Source: Patescibacteria group bacterium
GTDB lineage: Bacteria > Patescibacteriota > Microgenomatia > PFEM01 > JAHIFH01
Length of the DNA: 13,300 nucleotides
Assembly (NCBI GenBank): GCA_018900995.1
Contig: JAHIFH010000047.1
Coordinates: forward strand, 1 to 13,300
Reading direction: 5' to 3'
Below are positions 1 to 6,829 of this stretch, one piece after another. Under the pieces are notes generated by a model. The model saw only the letters and a program-made list of their open reading frames with translations, searched no databases and was not told the origin of the DNA. Numbering within the stretch: position 1 is the stretch's first letter; each line of letters begins with the position of its first letter. The position numbers and the translations under genes are program-made.

Positions 1-10
1 CACCATCCCC

Positions 11-19
11 TGCTACAAT
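11..19 (+). promoter_or_regulatory. Extended -10 promoter for the 55-residue membrane peptide gene
   Basis: TGCTACAAT matches an extended -10 element (TGn followed by TACAAT, 5 of 6 to TATAAT). It ends 6 bases before the ATG at 26, so transcription should begin at or next to the start codon, giving a leaderless mRNA. The -35 region would lie outside the window. Inferred from sequence only. Confidence 0.5.
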
Positions 20-25
20 TGTCTT

Positions 26-193
26 ATGTTCCTAACACTTATCAAGATTGTTATTTTTTGCCTGGTTATTATCCTTATCTTAAAGGCACTGAAAATAGTC
101 TATGTCCCGATTAGTCTGATTAAATGGCTGATATTAATAGGCGTGGCTATTTTTTTACTGGTAATGGCGCAAACTTACGCGGGAATTTTTTAA
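26..193 (+). CDS. Small two-helix membrane protein, unknown function (55 aa)
   Basis: I do not recognise this gene. The ATG at 26 opens a 55-codon frame closed by TAA at 191-193. The protein is almost entirely hydrophobic: one membrane segment at about residues 4-19, a short linker with lysines and a VPIS turn (20-30), and a second segment at about 34-48. This gives a helical hairpin with both ends on the same side. There is no ribosome binding site; an extended -10 sits directly upstream and suggests leaderless expression. Coding character is supported by the two well-formed hydrophobic helices, the promoter placement and the lack of any competing gene. It is followed by 94 bases before the next plus-strand gene. 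It could be a toxin-like or regulatory membrane peptide, but nothing seen decides this. Confidence 0.5.
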   Translation: MFLTLIKIVIFCLVIILILKALKIVYVPISLIKWLILIGVAIFLLVMAQTYAGIF

Positions 194-235
194 CACCTAC
201 TATTTTCTGCGAAAATTTTTCCCCTCCTCCGAATC

Positions 236-255
236 TGTTATAATCTCCCTATAAT
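236..255 (+). promoter_or_regulatory. Twin -10 boxes upstream of the 85-residue gene
   Basis: Two perfect TATAAT hexamers lie at 239-244 and 250-255; the first is an extended -10 (TGT before it, 236-238). No good TTGACA is seen at the right distance upstream, as can happen with extended -10 promoters. Starts at about 251 or 262 would leave a 25-37 base leader before the ATG at 288, with no Shine-Dalgarno. The rest of the 194-287 gap holds only A/T-rich tracts. Confidence 0.5.
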
Positions 256-287
256 TTCCCTGCTTTTTTGAATTCTGCCCATTGATT

Positions 288-545
288 ATGGGTAAAGAAA
301 AAGAGAATTCACTCACTCCGGAGTTTATTGCGGCTGCTAAAGAGTTTATTGCTATTTCTAATAGGATGGATAAGGCTTGGATAAAAATGGTAGAAAAGAA
401 GCAAGTTTCAAGATACCGATCCATGGATGAAAAAAGAGCAGAAGAACTGAGAAGTGGTAAACGACCAAAAAAGGGAGAAGAATACATCGCTGAATATTTG
501 CGAGCCCTTAAGGATCTCCTTTCTCGAGGAGAAAAATCATCTTAA
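288..545 (+). CDS. Small charged protein, unknown function (85 aa)
   Basis: I do not recognise the family. I chose the ATG at 288 (protein begins MGKEKENSLTPEF); a TTG two codons upstream is possible but less likely. The protein is soluble, rich in Lys, Glu and Arg and predicted mostly helical: a first helix around residues 10-36, a basic stretch around 38-65 containing SGKRPKKGEE, and a final amphipathic helix (YIAEYLRALKDLL). No membrane segment, cysteine cluster or known motif is seen. Twin -10 boxes precede it. Its last 9 bases overlap the convergent 3' end of mltG (537-545), so the two transcripts would be antisense to one another at their ends. The antisense frame over the same region is judged a shadow because it lacks a promoter. 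Confidence 0.6.
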   Translation: MGKEKENSLTPEFIAAAKEFIAISNRMDKAWIKMVEKKQVSRYRSMDEKRAEELRSGKRPKKGEEYIAEYLRALKDLLSRGEKSS

Positions 546-1532
546 ATACTTCTCGATATTTTCCTCATGCTCTTCATCTGTTTTGGCGTAGTGCATTCCT
601 CCTTTGGTATCAGAAAGATAAAACCAATAATCGGTTTCTTGTGGATAAATTATGGCTTTAATGGAAGCCAAGCCCGGATTACAAATTGGTCCGGGGGGTA
701 AGCCTCTGTATTTATAAGTGTTATAAGGTGAGTCAATTTGTAAGTCGGTTTTGCTCAATTTTTTAGGCCACCAATTTTCTAGTTGGGAGTTGGGAGCTGG
801 GAGCTGGGAGTTAGCAACCGCATATTGAACAGTGGCGTCAGCTTGTAAGGGCCAGTTTTCCTGCCAACGTTTAAGGAGGATACCAGCCACAATTGGTCGA
901 TCTTTTTCCGCCTTTGCTTCCCTTTCCACAATTGATGCTAGGATAATTACTTGACTTTGGCTGAGATCCCTTTCCTTAGCCGCTGATTGCAGTTCCAGAG
1001 AATATTTTCTTTCAAAATTATTGGTAAAAATTTTAATCACTGACGATGGGCTAGCATCCTTAGAAATTAAGTAAGTGTCTGGAAAAAGATAACCCTCAAG
1101 CTCATCTGTTTGCTCGAGAAATTGTGGATAACTAAACCCTTCTAGATTAGCTGCCAAGCGCCGACCAAATTCCTCTCTCCGCCAGCCCTCAGGGAAAGTC
1201 AGCCAAATATCCAAACTGCCGTGAGTTAATAAATAAGCAATTTCCTCGACCTTCCAAGAAGGATTAACCCGAAAAGCCCCTGCTTGAATCTGACCAGATA
1301 AACCTTTGACTAAGATAAGGATTTTAAAAGCAGAAGAATCTCTAATCAAACCGGCGTCCTTTAGTCGCTGAGCAATCAAGGACAAGCCCTCGCCTTTATG
1401 AATAACAAAAATCTGGCTTTGACCAGGGGGTTGACTAAACGGAGAAATCGCCCATCGCCACCAAAAAAAGCCGCCAATGATGACAGCAATGAGTAATAAA
1501 ATAACTAAATTAAACTTCCTCAAAAAGCGCAC
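537..1532 (-). CDS. mltG: MltG, endolytic murein transglycosylase
   Basis: MltG cleaves nascent glycan strands at the outer face of the membrane and so sets strand length during peptidoglycan synthesis. I chose the GTG at 1532, giving 331 aa that begin MRFLRKFNLVILLL with a single N-terminal membrane anchor (residues about 7-27). An upstream ATG at 1604 keeps the frame but would run 95 bases into the zinc-ribbon gene. A LysM-like subdomain spans about residues 41-77 (VIHKGEGLSLIAQRL). The YceG catalytic domain follows, with the catalytic Glu in LASIVEREA (Glu203), then LQADATVQYA, SPYNTY and GLPPGPICNPG, all family signatures. A low-complexity insert (about residues 241-252) lies between two conserved blocks and is encoded by a heptamer repeat. 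The gene overlaps the zinc-ribbon gene by 23 bases and ends its transcription unit. Family assignment is secure; the start is less so. Confidence 0.93.
   Translation of the reverse strand: MRFLRKFNLVILLLIAVIIGGFFWWRWAISPFSQPPGQSQIFVIHKGEGLSLIAQRLKDAGLIRDSSAFKILILVKGLSGQIQAGAFRVNPSWKVEEIAYLLTHGSLDIWLTFPEGWRREEFGRRLAANLEGFSYPQFLEQTDELEGYLFPDTYLISKDASPSSVIKIFTNNFERKYSLELQSAAKERDLSQSQVIILASIVEREAKAEKDRPIVAGILLKRWQENWPLQADATVQYAVANSQLPAPNSQLENWWPKKLSKTDLQIDSPYNTYKYRGLPPGPICNPGLASIKAIIYPQETDYWFYLSDTKGGMHYAKTDEEHEENIEKYLR
783..810 (-). repeat. Heptamer tandem repeat inside mltG
   Basis: On the plus strand there are four 7-base units in a row: TTGGGAG, TTGGGAG, CTGGGAG, CTGGGAG, with partial flanks (AG at 781-782, TT at 811-812). 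On the coding strand it reads AACTCCC/AGCTCCC and encodes NSQLPAPNSQL in MltG. Because 7 is not a multiple of 3, each unit is read in a different frame, and only certain copy numbers keep the gene open. Confidence 0.85.
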
Positions 1533-1710
1533 GGCGATATTTCTTGGTCTCCGGATTATAGATGAAAATCCGACCACACTTGCAAGTTGCTTTTTCGATC
1601 CCATCTTTCCTTTTTACTCTCTTACCCTTGTCAAGCGGTTTGCCACAGCCAACGCATTGACCTCGACTCAAGAGCCAAGCCTGCACCGGAGCAATGATAT
1701 TTTTAAACAT
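1510..1710 (-). CDS. Small zinc-ribbon protein (66 aa) between ruvX and mltG
   Basis: Four cysteines form a likely zinc ribbon: Cys19 and Cys22 (CVGC) and, 20 residues on, Cys43 and Cys45 (CKC), followed by GRIFIYNPETKKY. The spacing CxxC-x20-CxC fits a treble-clef or rubredoxin-like knuckle binding one zinc. The stretch between is basic (GKRVKRKDG), which could contact nucleic acid. The start ATG overlaps the end of ruvX by 8 bases, and the end overlaps the start of mltG, so all three should be translationally coupled. The exact role is unknown. Its slot between ruvX and mltG is taken in Bacillus subtilis by the unrelated YrzB (DUF1292), from general knowledge of that cluster. Confidence 0.75.
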   Translation of the reverse strand: MFKNIIAPVQAWLLSRGQCVGCGKPLDKGKRVKRKDGIEKATCKCGRIFIYNPETKKYRRALFEEV

Positions 1711-2086
1711 TTGTTTTATCTAAGTAAGCTTGTAAAATAATCGCCGCGGCAAAAGCATCCTCTTTTTCTTGACGATATCTCTTTTTCTTGCCTGCCTCTA
1801 TCATTTTAGCAACTGCTTCTTTGGTGGTCAAGGTTTCGTCTTGGAAAAATACTTTTATTCCGGTAATTCTTTCTAATTGGTTACCATACTCTTTTGCTTT
1901 TTGACCAATTTTTCCTTCGCTCAGGCCAATAATAATTTTTTCTATCTCTTTTTGTTCCACCAGCTGAGCAATTTTCGTTAATGTCTTTTGGTGGTTCTTG
2001 ATGACCCCCATTGGCTGGGCTAAACCATTATCGGCAATAGCTAAGCCAATTTTAGCAATACCAAAATCAATCCCTAAAACTCTCAT
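1703..2086 (-). CDS. ruvX: RuvX/YqgF, putative pre-16S rRNA nuclease
   Basis: A YqgF-family RNase H-fold nuclease, 127 aa, slightly shorter than the usual 135-150. The family processes the 5' end of 16S rRNA and was earlier proposed to be a Holliday junction resolvase. Acidic catalytic residues are visible: Asp7 in GIDFGIAKIGLAIAD, Glu84 in QDETLTTKEA (usual form DERxTT) and Asp110 in EDAFAAAIILQAYL. The conserved Arg after Lys in the first motif (usually KRIG) is here AKIG. The start ATG overlaps the sortase stop in an ATGA arrangement (2083-2086), and the 3' end overlaps the zinc-ribbon start. No Shine-Dalgarno precedes it, so coupling to the sortase is the likely route of translation. Confidence 0.93.
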   Translation of the reverse strand: MRVLGIDFGIAKIGLAIADNGLAQPMGVIKNHQKTLTKIAQLVEQKEIEKIIIGLSEGKIGQKAKEYGNQLERITGIKVFFQDETLTTKEAVAKMIEAGKKKRYRQEKEDAFAAAIILQAYLDKTNV

Positions 2087-2799
2087 ATACTAACTAATTG
2101 GGCCCAAACGATTAAGCGCCTTAAATAAGTTCCGGGCGGAACGCAAGTAACCAGAGAAAGCCACTGACTATCATACCGTTGCTCTAAAACCGCTACATCT
2201 TCTGGTTTGGTCTCAACAATTTTTCTTACCACATAACGATATTGAATCCCATCAAAATCAACTAAAATTTCGTCGCCCTCTTCCATCTTAGGTAGAGTGG
2301 AAAAAATGGTTTTGTAGTTTTTGGGGTTAAAAAACTGAGGCAAAACCGAATGACCAAAAATAACTGTATTGCCATATTGACCAGGAAGAGCTGTTCCCGG
2401 ATAGTGAATCAAACTTTTCATCAAATCCTCGCCCCCGATTCGAACGATGGCTTCCTCGATTTTCAATTTAGGAACAGAGAGATTGTAATGAGTAATTTTA
2501 CTTGGTTTGGGCGGCAAAACCGGCGCGTCAGGAAACCAACTCTTGGGGTTGGAGTAATCAACGGCTGATTCTTCCCCTAAAATAATTCCTTGAGAAGCTA
2601 AGGGACTAACCAGTCGCTGGGTAAAACGGCTGTTAGTCAATTCATAATATAAAATCGGCAAAGCGGCATTGCTAATCAAAACTAAACCAACAACCAGCGC
2701 CAAAACCGAGAAGCCTTTCAACAAAAAAGTAATTCGTCTTTGTTGAGCTAATTGTTGACCAAGTGGAGCTGATTTTAGATAGCAGTAAGGAACCATCAT
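2083..2799 (-). CDS. Sortase-family transpeptidase
   Basis: A membrane-anchored sortase of 238 aa. Sortases cut a sorting motif in secreted proteins and join them to cell-wall material or to each other. Residues about 27-50 form an N-terminal membrane segment. The catalytic set is complete: His150 in VIFGHS, Cys219 in SLVTC and Arg228 in the following PPGTYLRRLIV. This resembles the TCxPxG...R pattern of class D/E-like sortases, but I do not assign a class firmly. Start and stop both overlap neighbours by 4 bases (ATGA), so it is coupled to the actin-like/baseplate-J gene upstream and to ruvX downstream. No protein in the window carries an LPxTG-like C-terminal sorting signal, so its substrates must lie elsewhere. 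The codon used here starts MMVPYC; the second Met is an equal candidate. Confidence 0.92.
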   Translation of the reverse strand: MMVPYCYLKSAPLGQQLAQQRRITFLLKGFSVLALVVGLVLISNAALPILYYELTNSRFTQRLVSPLASQGIILGEESAVDYSNPKSWFPDAPVLPPKPSKITHYNLSVPKLKIEEAIVRIGGEDLMKSLIHYPGTALPGQYGNTVIFGHSVLPQFFNPKNYKTIFSTLPKMEEGDEILVDFDGIQYRYVVRKIVETKPEDVAVLEQRYDSQWLSLVTCVPPGTYLRRLIVWAQLVSI

Positions 2800-5048
2800 T
2801 GAATTTCTACCTCAATCTCAATTCTGTTGACTCTCCGGGGAAAAGTACCGAGACGGCCAGGTAAACGAGGAGAAATCTGGGCTTTAAAACCAGCTACCCT
2901 CGGCAGGTTACCCAAATAGGTTTCGCCCACTACTATGTACTTTCCCACTAGATTCTTTTTAATCTGCTCTAAATCTTGCTGAGGAATTAACTTGGCTTTA
3001 AGATGAGTCTTTACCGTCGCCCTGCCTTCTTCATCAACTTCTCCCACATCAAAGGAAAACTCAGTCTCCTCAGGAAGATACTCGAAACCTTCGGCAACGG
3101 ATTCTAAAACACTGTCTTCAACTAAGGCTTGTAACTCTTGTTCGGTGTAAACTAAAGCCTTAGCTTGTAATTTTAAGGAGAGCTCTAAATTATCTGTTTC
3201 TTCACCCACTTCGTGGCTATAATTACTACTGACGACTTTACTAATAATTGATTCTTCCACTAACTTAACTTCTGGAGATAGCTTAGCCAGCAATTTTTCT
3301 TTAGCATCCTTTTCTAAACTAGCTTTTAAATCAGTTAACAATGCTTCTTGGTCCTCCTCAGAAACAGCCTGGATTTGCCGGCTGATGCCGCCGCTAAAGG
3401 CAGAGTCATTTTTAGCAACATAATCCGACTTAGCATAATTGGCAACGATAAACTCGGTTCCGGAAGCTAAATTACCCTCGGTCCCAATCTCTTCAGCAGT
3501 TACCTTGACTATCGCTTTGCCAGGCGGGTCGGCAGCACTGCTCTGGGAAGCAACAGTAACATCATCATCAAGAGTAAATTCCAAACCAGCGGTACTAGTA
3601 ATGGCCGTACCCGAATCAAAGGTCTTTTCGTTGGATGTGCCGTTGTAGATAGTCACTTCTCCTTTGGCGGGGTCGCCAATATCTTTTGTGCCAGTGGTGG
3701 TTCGGCTCTTACTTCCCTCAACTTCTTCCCCTATCTGTTCCGCTGGTAAAATAAAGTTTTCTTTATCCGGAGTGCCAGTGGTGGGATCAAGCTTAACAGT
3801 AAAATCTTTTTCTAAAATTTCTGGCTCTAGAAAAAGAACTACCTCTGCCCGAGGGAGAAACCAGTAGGCGGCAAGGGCACTCCCGCTTAAAACCAAGAAA
3901 AGAGCGATGATTAAAATAAGTACTGGGGAGGTTTTGAGAGACTCAGATATTAACCCTTTAAAATAAGCTAAATTCAGTTTCTTCAGAGCGGGGAAACGAG
4001 AACGAAAAGTGGCTATCTTAGCAAAAAGATTGTCCAAAACTGAAGGCTTTTCTTCAAAAGTCGGTTCTTTGATAATTGGAGGTTCTTTAGTAACTTTTGG
4101 CTTTTCGGGCTCGAGTTCTATCTTCTCCTCGGCGACGTCGCCTCCTTTAACAAATCCCAGCTCTCCCGCGGGAATAAAAACCGGCTCTTCGACTTCAACT
4201 TCTTCTTTCTCTTCAACCTCCTCTTCTTTTTCTTCCTCCTCCTTTTCCACCGGTTTCTCTTCCAGAACTAAACCAGCGGCTTTGGCAACTTCCTTGCCAC
4301 CAGCTAAAGCAATCGCTTCAATATCAAAATTAAGCGGTAAAATCTCTACTTTAGGTAGATGAAGAAACTCAACCCCTTCTTTCTTTTTCTCCAGCCAAGG
4401 ATAGCTAACTAATTGTTGCCTGGCTTCCTCCAATTTATCTTCTTTATCATAAAGTAAAATTCGCGCAGGCAAGGGCTCCTTGGAATCAAACCGAGATAAG
4501 CCTTCAATGAGATCGTCAGCTAAATTATTACTCTTATCAATCAGTTTCGGCCCTAAAACCTTACCAATTCTTACCAGGCCAACGCTTATCTTCTGCATCC
4601 CCAAATGAACCAAAATGGCGGTCGGCGGGATGCCTTCAGTGGTTTTTAAATGATGGACAATCGCCTCATCAATAACAACAAAACCAGCTGGCTTAAGGTC
4701 AAGTTTCTCAGAAAGTTTTTTTAGGAGTTTCAACCTATCATCAACAATCTTCTCTCCTTCAACCCAGTTAAAAGGTAAGCCGAAAACAACCTTGTCAGGT
4801 TCTTTGACTTCTCCTTCTATTGGCAGTTTCTCAGCCGCAGAAGATAAACCCGCGTCAACCGCCTCGATTAATTCCTCCTCGCTTTCCCATCTTTCAACAT
4901 TTCCCAAAGAAAGCACTTTAATTTGGTTTTCAATAATGGCAAAAATAGCACTCTTAATGAAATCTAAACCAATTTCCAGGGCGAAGTAATATTCCGATGG
5001 TTGCTTTTCTTTTTGGCGAATTTTATCTAAAACAGCTTTAACTTCCAT
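2796..5048 (-). CDS. Actin-like (PilM/FtsA-type) domain - TM - baseplate J-like fusion protein
   Basis: A 750-aa multidomain membrane protein. The N-terminal part (about residues 18-262) resembles an ASKHA/PilM-FtsA fold: a first phosphate-type loop ALEIGLDFIKSAIF, a second ILVHLGMQKISVGLVRIGK (about 145-163) and an adenosine-type motif IALAGGKEVA (about 246-255). A strongly acidic, Pro-rich linker (about 263-335) follows, with runs of Glu. One membrane helix (about 376-397) separates this cytoplasmic half from a beta-rich outer half. The outer half contains a baseplate J-like stretch (GEVTIYNGTSNEKTF...IGTEGNLASGTEF, about 463-535), then helical and beta segments. The Met at 5048 is preferred: it overlaps alaS by 11 bases, whereas the longest frame (start 5084) would overlap by 47. 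I infer an envelope-spanning scaffold; the adjoining sortase supports a cell-surface role. Actual function is unknown. Confidence 0.72.
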   Translation of the reverse strand: MEVKAVLDKIRQKEKQPSEYYFALEIGLDFIKSAIFAIIENQIKVLSLGNVERWESEEELIEAVDAGLSSAAEKLPIEGEVKEPDKVVFGLPFNWVEGEKIVDDRLKLLKKLSEKLDLKPAGFVVIDEAIVHHLKTTEGIPPTAILVHLGMQKISVGLVRIGKVLGPKLIDKSNNLADDLIEGLSRFDSKEPLPARILLYDKEDKLEEARQQLVSYPWLEKKKEGVEFLHLPKVEILPLNFDIEAIALAGGKEVAKAAGLVLEEKPVEKEEEEKEEEVEEKEEVEVEEPVFIPAGELGFVKGGDVAEEKIELEPEKPKVTKEPPIIKEPTFEEKPSVLDNLFAKIATFRSRFPALKKLNLAYFKGLISESLKTSPVLILIIALFLVLSGSALAAYWFLPRAEVVLFLEPEILEKDFTVKLDPTTGTPDKENFILPAEQIGEEVEGSKSRTTTGTKDIGDPAKGEVTIYNGTSNEKTFDSGTAITSTAGLEFTLDDDVTVASQSSAADPPGKAIVKVTAEEIGTEGNLASGTEFIVANYAKSDYVAKNDSAFSGGISRQIQAVSEEDQEALLTDLKASLEKDAKEKLLAKLSPEVKLVEESIISKVVSSNYSHEVGEETDNLELSLKLQAKALVYTEQELQALVEDSVLESVAEGFEYLPEETEFSFDVGEVDEEGRATVKTHLKAKLIPQQDLEQIKKNLVGKYIVVGETYLGNLPRVAGFKAQISPRLPGRLGTFPRRVNRIEIEVEIQ

Positions 5049-6786
5049 GGGCAAGCTGGGCATAAATTCGGCGTCGGCCAGCACCGACAGCTTTTTCTTT
5101 TATTATCTTAACACGACCAATCTCTTTCGTCGACTTTACATGAGGTCCACCACAAACTTCTTGAGAGTAACCCCCAATCATATAAACTTTAACTTTATCA
5201 CTATATTTTTCACCGAAAAAAGCCAAGGCACCTTTTTTCTTAGCTTCAGCCAAAGTCATGGTTTTTATTTTAACCAACAAGTTGGCTTTAATTTTCTCAT
5301 TCATAATCTTTTCTACCTTTTTCATCTGTGCTTCAGTCAGTTTTTCCGGATGAGTAAAATCAAAGCGCAATCTTTTTGGGGTAATGTTACTTCCTACTTG
5401 TTGGACATGGTCACCCAAAACATCACGCAGGGCTTGATGAAGTAAATGAGTGGTGGTGTGTAATTTCGTTACTTCCTCTGAGTGATCCGCTAATCCACCA
5501 GCAAACTTTGTTTCTACCCCTTTTTTTGAAAGCTCCTGGTGTTTCTTAAACTCTTTCTCAAAAACTCCTTTTTTAATTTTTTGACCTCTTTCTTGGGCAA
5601 TTTCCTGGGTCATTTCTAAAGGAAAACCATAGGTCTCATAAAGATAAAAAGCGCTTTTACCATTAAGGACTTTGTATTTTTCAATCTCTCTCAGTCCTCG
5701 CTCTAGAGATTTATTAAATCGTTCTTCTTCGGCACTTAACTCACGGATAATTTTACTTTTGTTTTTTTTAAGGTGAAAATATTCGCCACTATATTGATCA
5801 ATTATCTCTTCAGCAATCTTGGCCAAGAATGGTTTATTGATTTGAAGTGGCCTTCCATAACGAACCGCCCGCCGAATCAGGCGGCGAACAATATAGCCCG
5901 CCTCGACATTGGATGACATTACCCCATCGCCAATTGCAAAACTCGCTGCCCGCAAATGGTCAGCAATGATTCTCATTGACTTTTTATTCTTACCTTGGTA
6001 TTTCTTGCCAGAAATTTTTTCAATAGTTTGAGTAATTGAAGTAAATAATTCTGTCTGATAAACATCATCTTTTCCTTGAAGCATCGCTGTTGTCCGTTCC
6101 ACTCCCATACCGGTATCAATATTCTGCTGTTTTAATTTTTCCAGTTTGCCATTGGGCAGGCGATCAAATTCCATAAAGACATCATTCCACATTTCAAAAT
6201 ATTTGCCGCAATTATCTCCCGGTCGACACTTGGGCCCACATTTTTTCTTACCGGTGTCATAAAACATTTCCGTATCCGGACCACAAGGACCAGTCTCGCC
6301 CACTGCCCACCAATTATCCTTTTTTCCTAAAAAGTAAATTCTTTGTTTAGGAATGCCAATTTTTTGCCAAACCTTAGCTGCTTCTTCGTCTTTCGGCGTA
6401 TCTTTATCACCAGCAAAACAAGTAACGGAAATTCTTTTTGGCTCAAGCCTCAGCTCTTTAATCAAAAACTCCCAAGACCATTCAATCGCTTCCTTTTTCC
6501 AATAATCGCCCAAAGACCAATTACCTAACATTTCAAAAAAAGTTAAATGCATCATGTTCCTCACTTCATCAATATCTTGAGTTCGAAGGCAGCGTTGGTT
6601 GGAAACCAAGCGTTTTCCCAAAGGATGAGGTTCACCCAAAAGATAAGGTACCAAAGGATGCATTCCAGAATTAATAAACAAAGCTGTAGGGTCATTTTCC
6701 GGCACCAAAGAAACATTGGGCAACTTCTTGTGCCTTTTTTTAACAAAGAAAGAAATAAATTTTTCTTTCAACTCTTGAGCGGTCAT
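5038..6786 (-). CDS. alaS: Alanyl-tRNA synthetase, minimal form
   Basis: AlaRS charges tRNA-Ala and hydrolyses mischarged Ser/Gly-tRNA. This version has 582 aa, against about 876 in E. coli. The class II catalytic core is complete: LVPENDPTALFINSGM (about 28-42), HLTFFEMLGNWSLGDYW (about 80-96) and GYIVRRLIRRAVRYGR (about 297-312). The editing domain keeps its metal set, His443 and His447 in HTTTH and Cys545 and His549 in CGGPH. The roughly 100-residue barrel that normally links the tRNA-recognition helices to the editing domain is missing: ETYGFP is followed by only about 55 residues before HTTTH. The protein ends right after VGAGRRRIYAQLA, so the C-terminal dimerisation/C-Ala region is absent. 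The ATG at 6786 is preferred over the TTG just before it. It has its own promoter with a nearly leaderless start. Confidence 0.96.
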   Translation of the reverse strand: MTAQELKEKFISFFVKKRHKKLPNVSLVPENDPTALFINSGMHPLVPYLLGEPHPLGKRLVSNQRCLRTQDIDEVRNMMHLTFFEMLGNWSLGDYWKKEAIEWSWEFLIKELRLEPKRISVTCFAGDKDTPKDEEAAKVWQKIGIPKQRIYFLGKKDNWWAVGETGPCGPDTEMFYDTGKKKCGPKCRPGDNCGKYFEMWNDVFMEFDRLPNGKLEKLKQQNIDTGMGVERTTAMLQGKDDVYQTELFTSITQTIEKISGKKYQGKNKKSMRIIADHLRAASFAIGDGVMSSNVEAGYIVRRLIRRAVRYGRPLQINKPFLAKIAEEIIDQYSGEYFHLKKNKSKIIRELSAEEERFNKSLERGLREIEKYKVLNGKSAFYLYETYGFPLEMTQEIAQERGQKIKKGVFEKEFKKHQELSKKGVETKFAGGLADHSEEVTKLHTTTHLLHQALRDVLGDHVQQVGSNITPKRLRFDFTHPEKLTEAQMKKVEKIMNEKIKANLLVKIKTMTLAEAKKKGALAFFGEKYSDKVKVYMIGGYSQEVCGGPHVKSTKEIGRVKIIKEKAVGAGRRRIYAQLAHGS

Positions 6787-6794
6787 CAAGAAAG

Positions 6795-6823
6795 ATTATA
6801 TGTTAACTCGAAGCTAGGAGCAA
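6795..6823 (-). promoter_or_regulatory. alaS promoter
   Basis: Read on the minus strand, TTGCTC (6823-6818) is separated by exactly 17 bases from a perfect TATAAT (6800-6795). The ATG of alaS is 8 bases beyond the -10 box, so initiation near 6788 would leave about 0-2 untranslated bases. The -35 box lies immediately after the ytxH-like stop codon (6830). This is the best promoter in the window. Confidence 0.75.
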
Positions 6824-6829
6824 GCGAGG

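Noticed and set aside
515..532. Hairpin TCTCCT/AGGAGA as terminator between the convergent genes
   Set aside because: A 6-bp stem without a T tract on the downstream side for either strand, and within the coding sequence of the 85-aa gene.
1533..1604. Longer MltG start at the ATG at 1604
   Set aside because: It would overlap the zinc-ribbon gene by 95 bases and place a non-hydrophobic 24-residue extension before the membrane anchor. An AAGGAAAG before it keeps it possible, but the GTG at 1532 fits better.
5047..5445. 132-codon plus-strand ORF
   Set aside because: Antisense to the AlaRS editing domain, whose HTTTH and CGGPH motifs prove the minus-strand frame.
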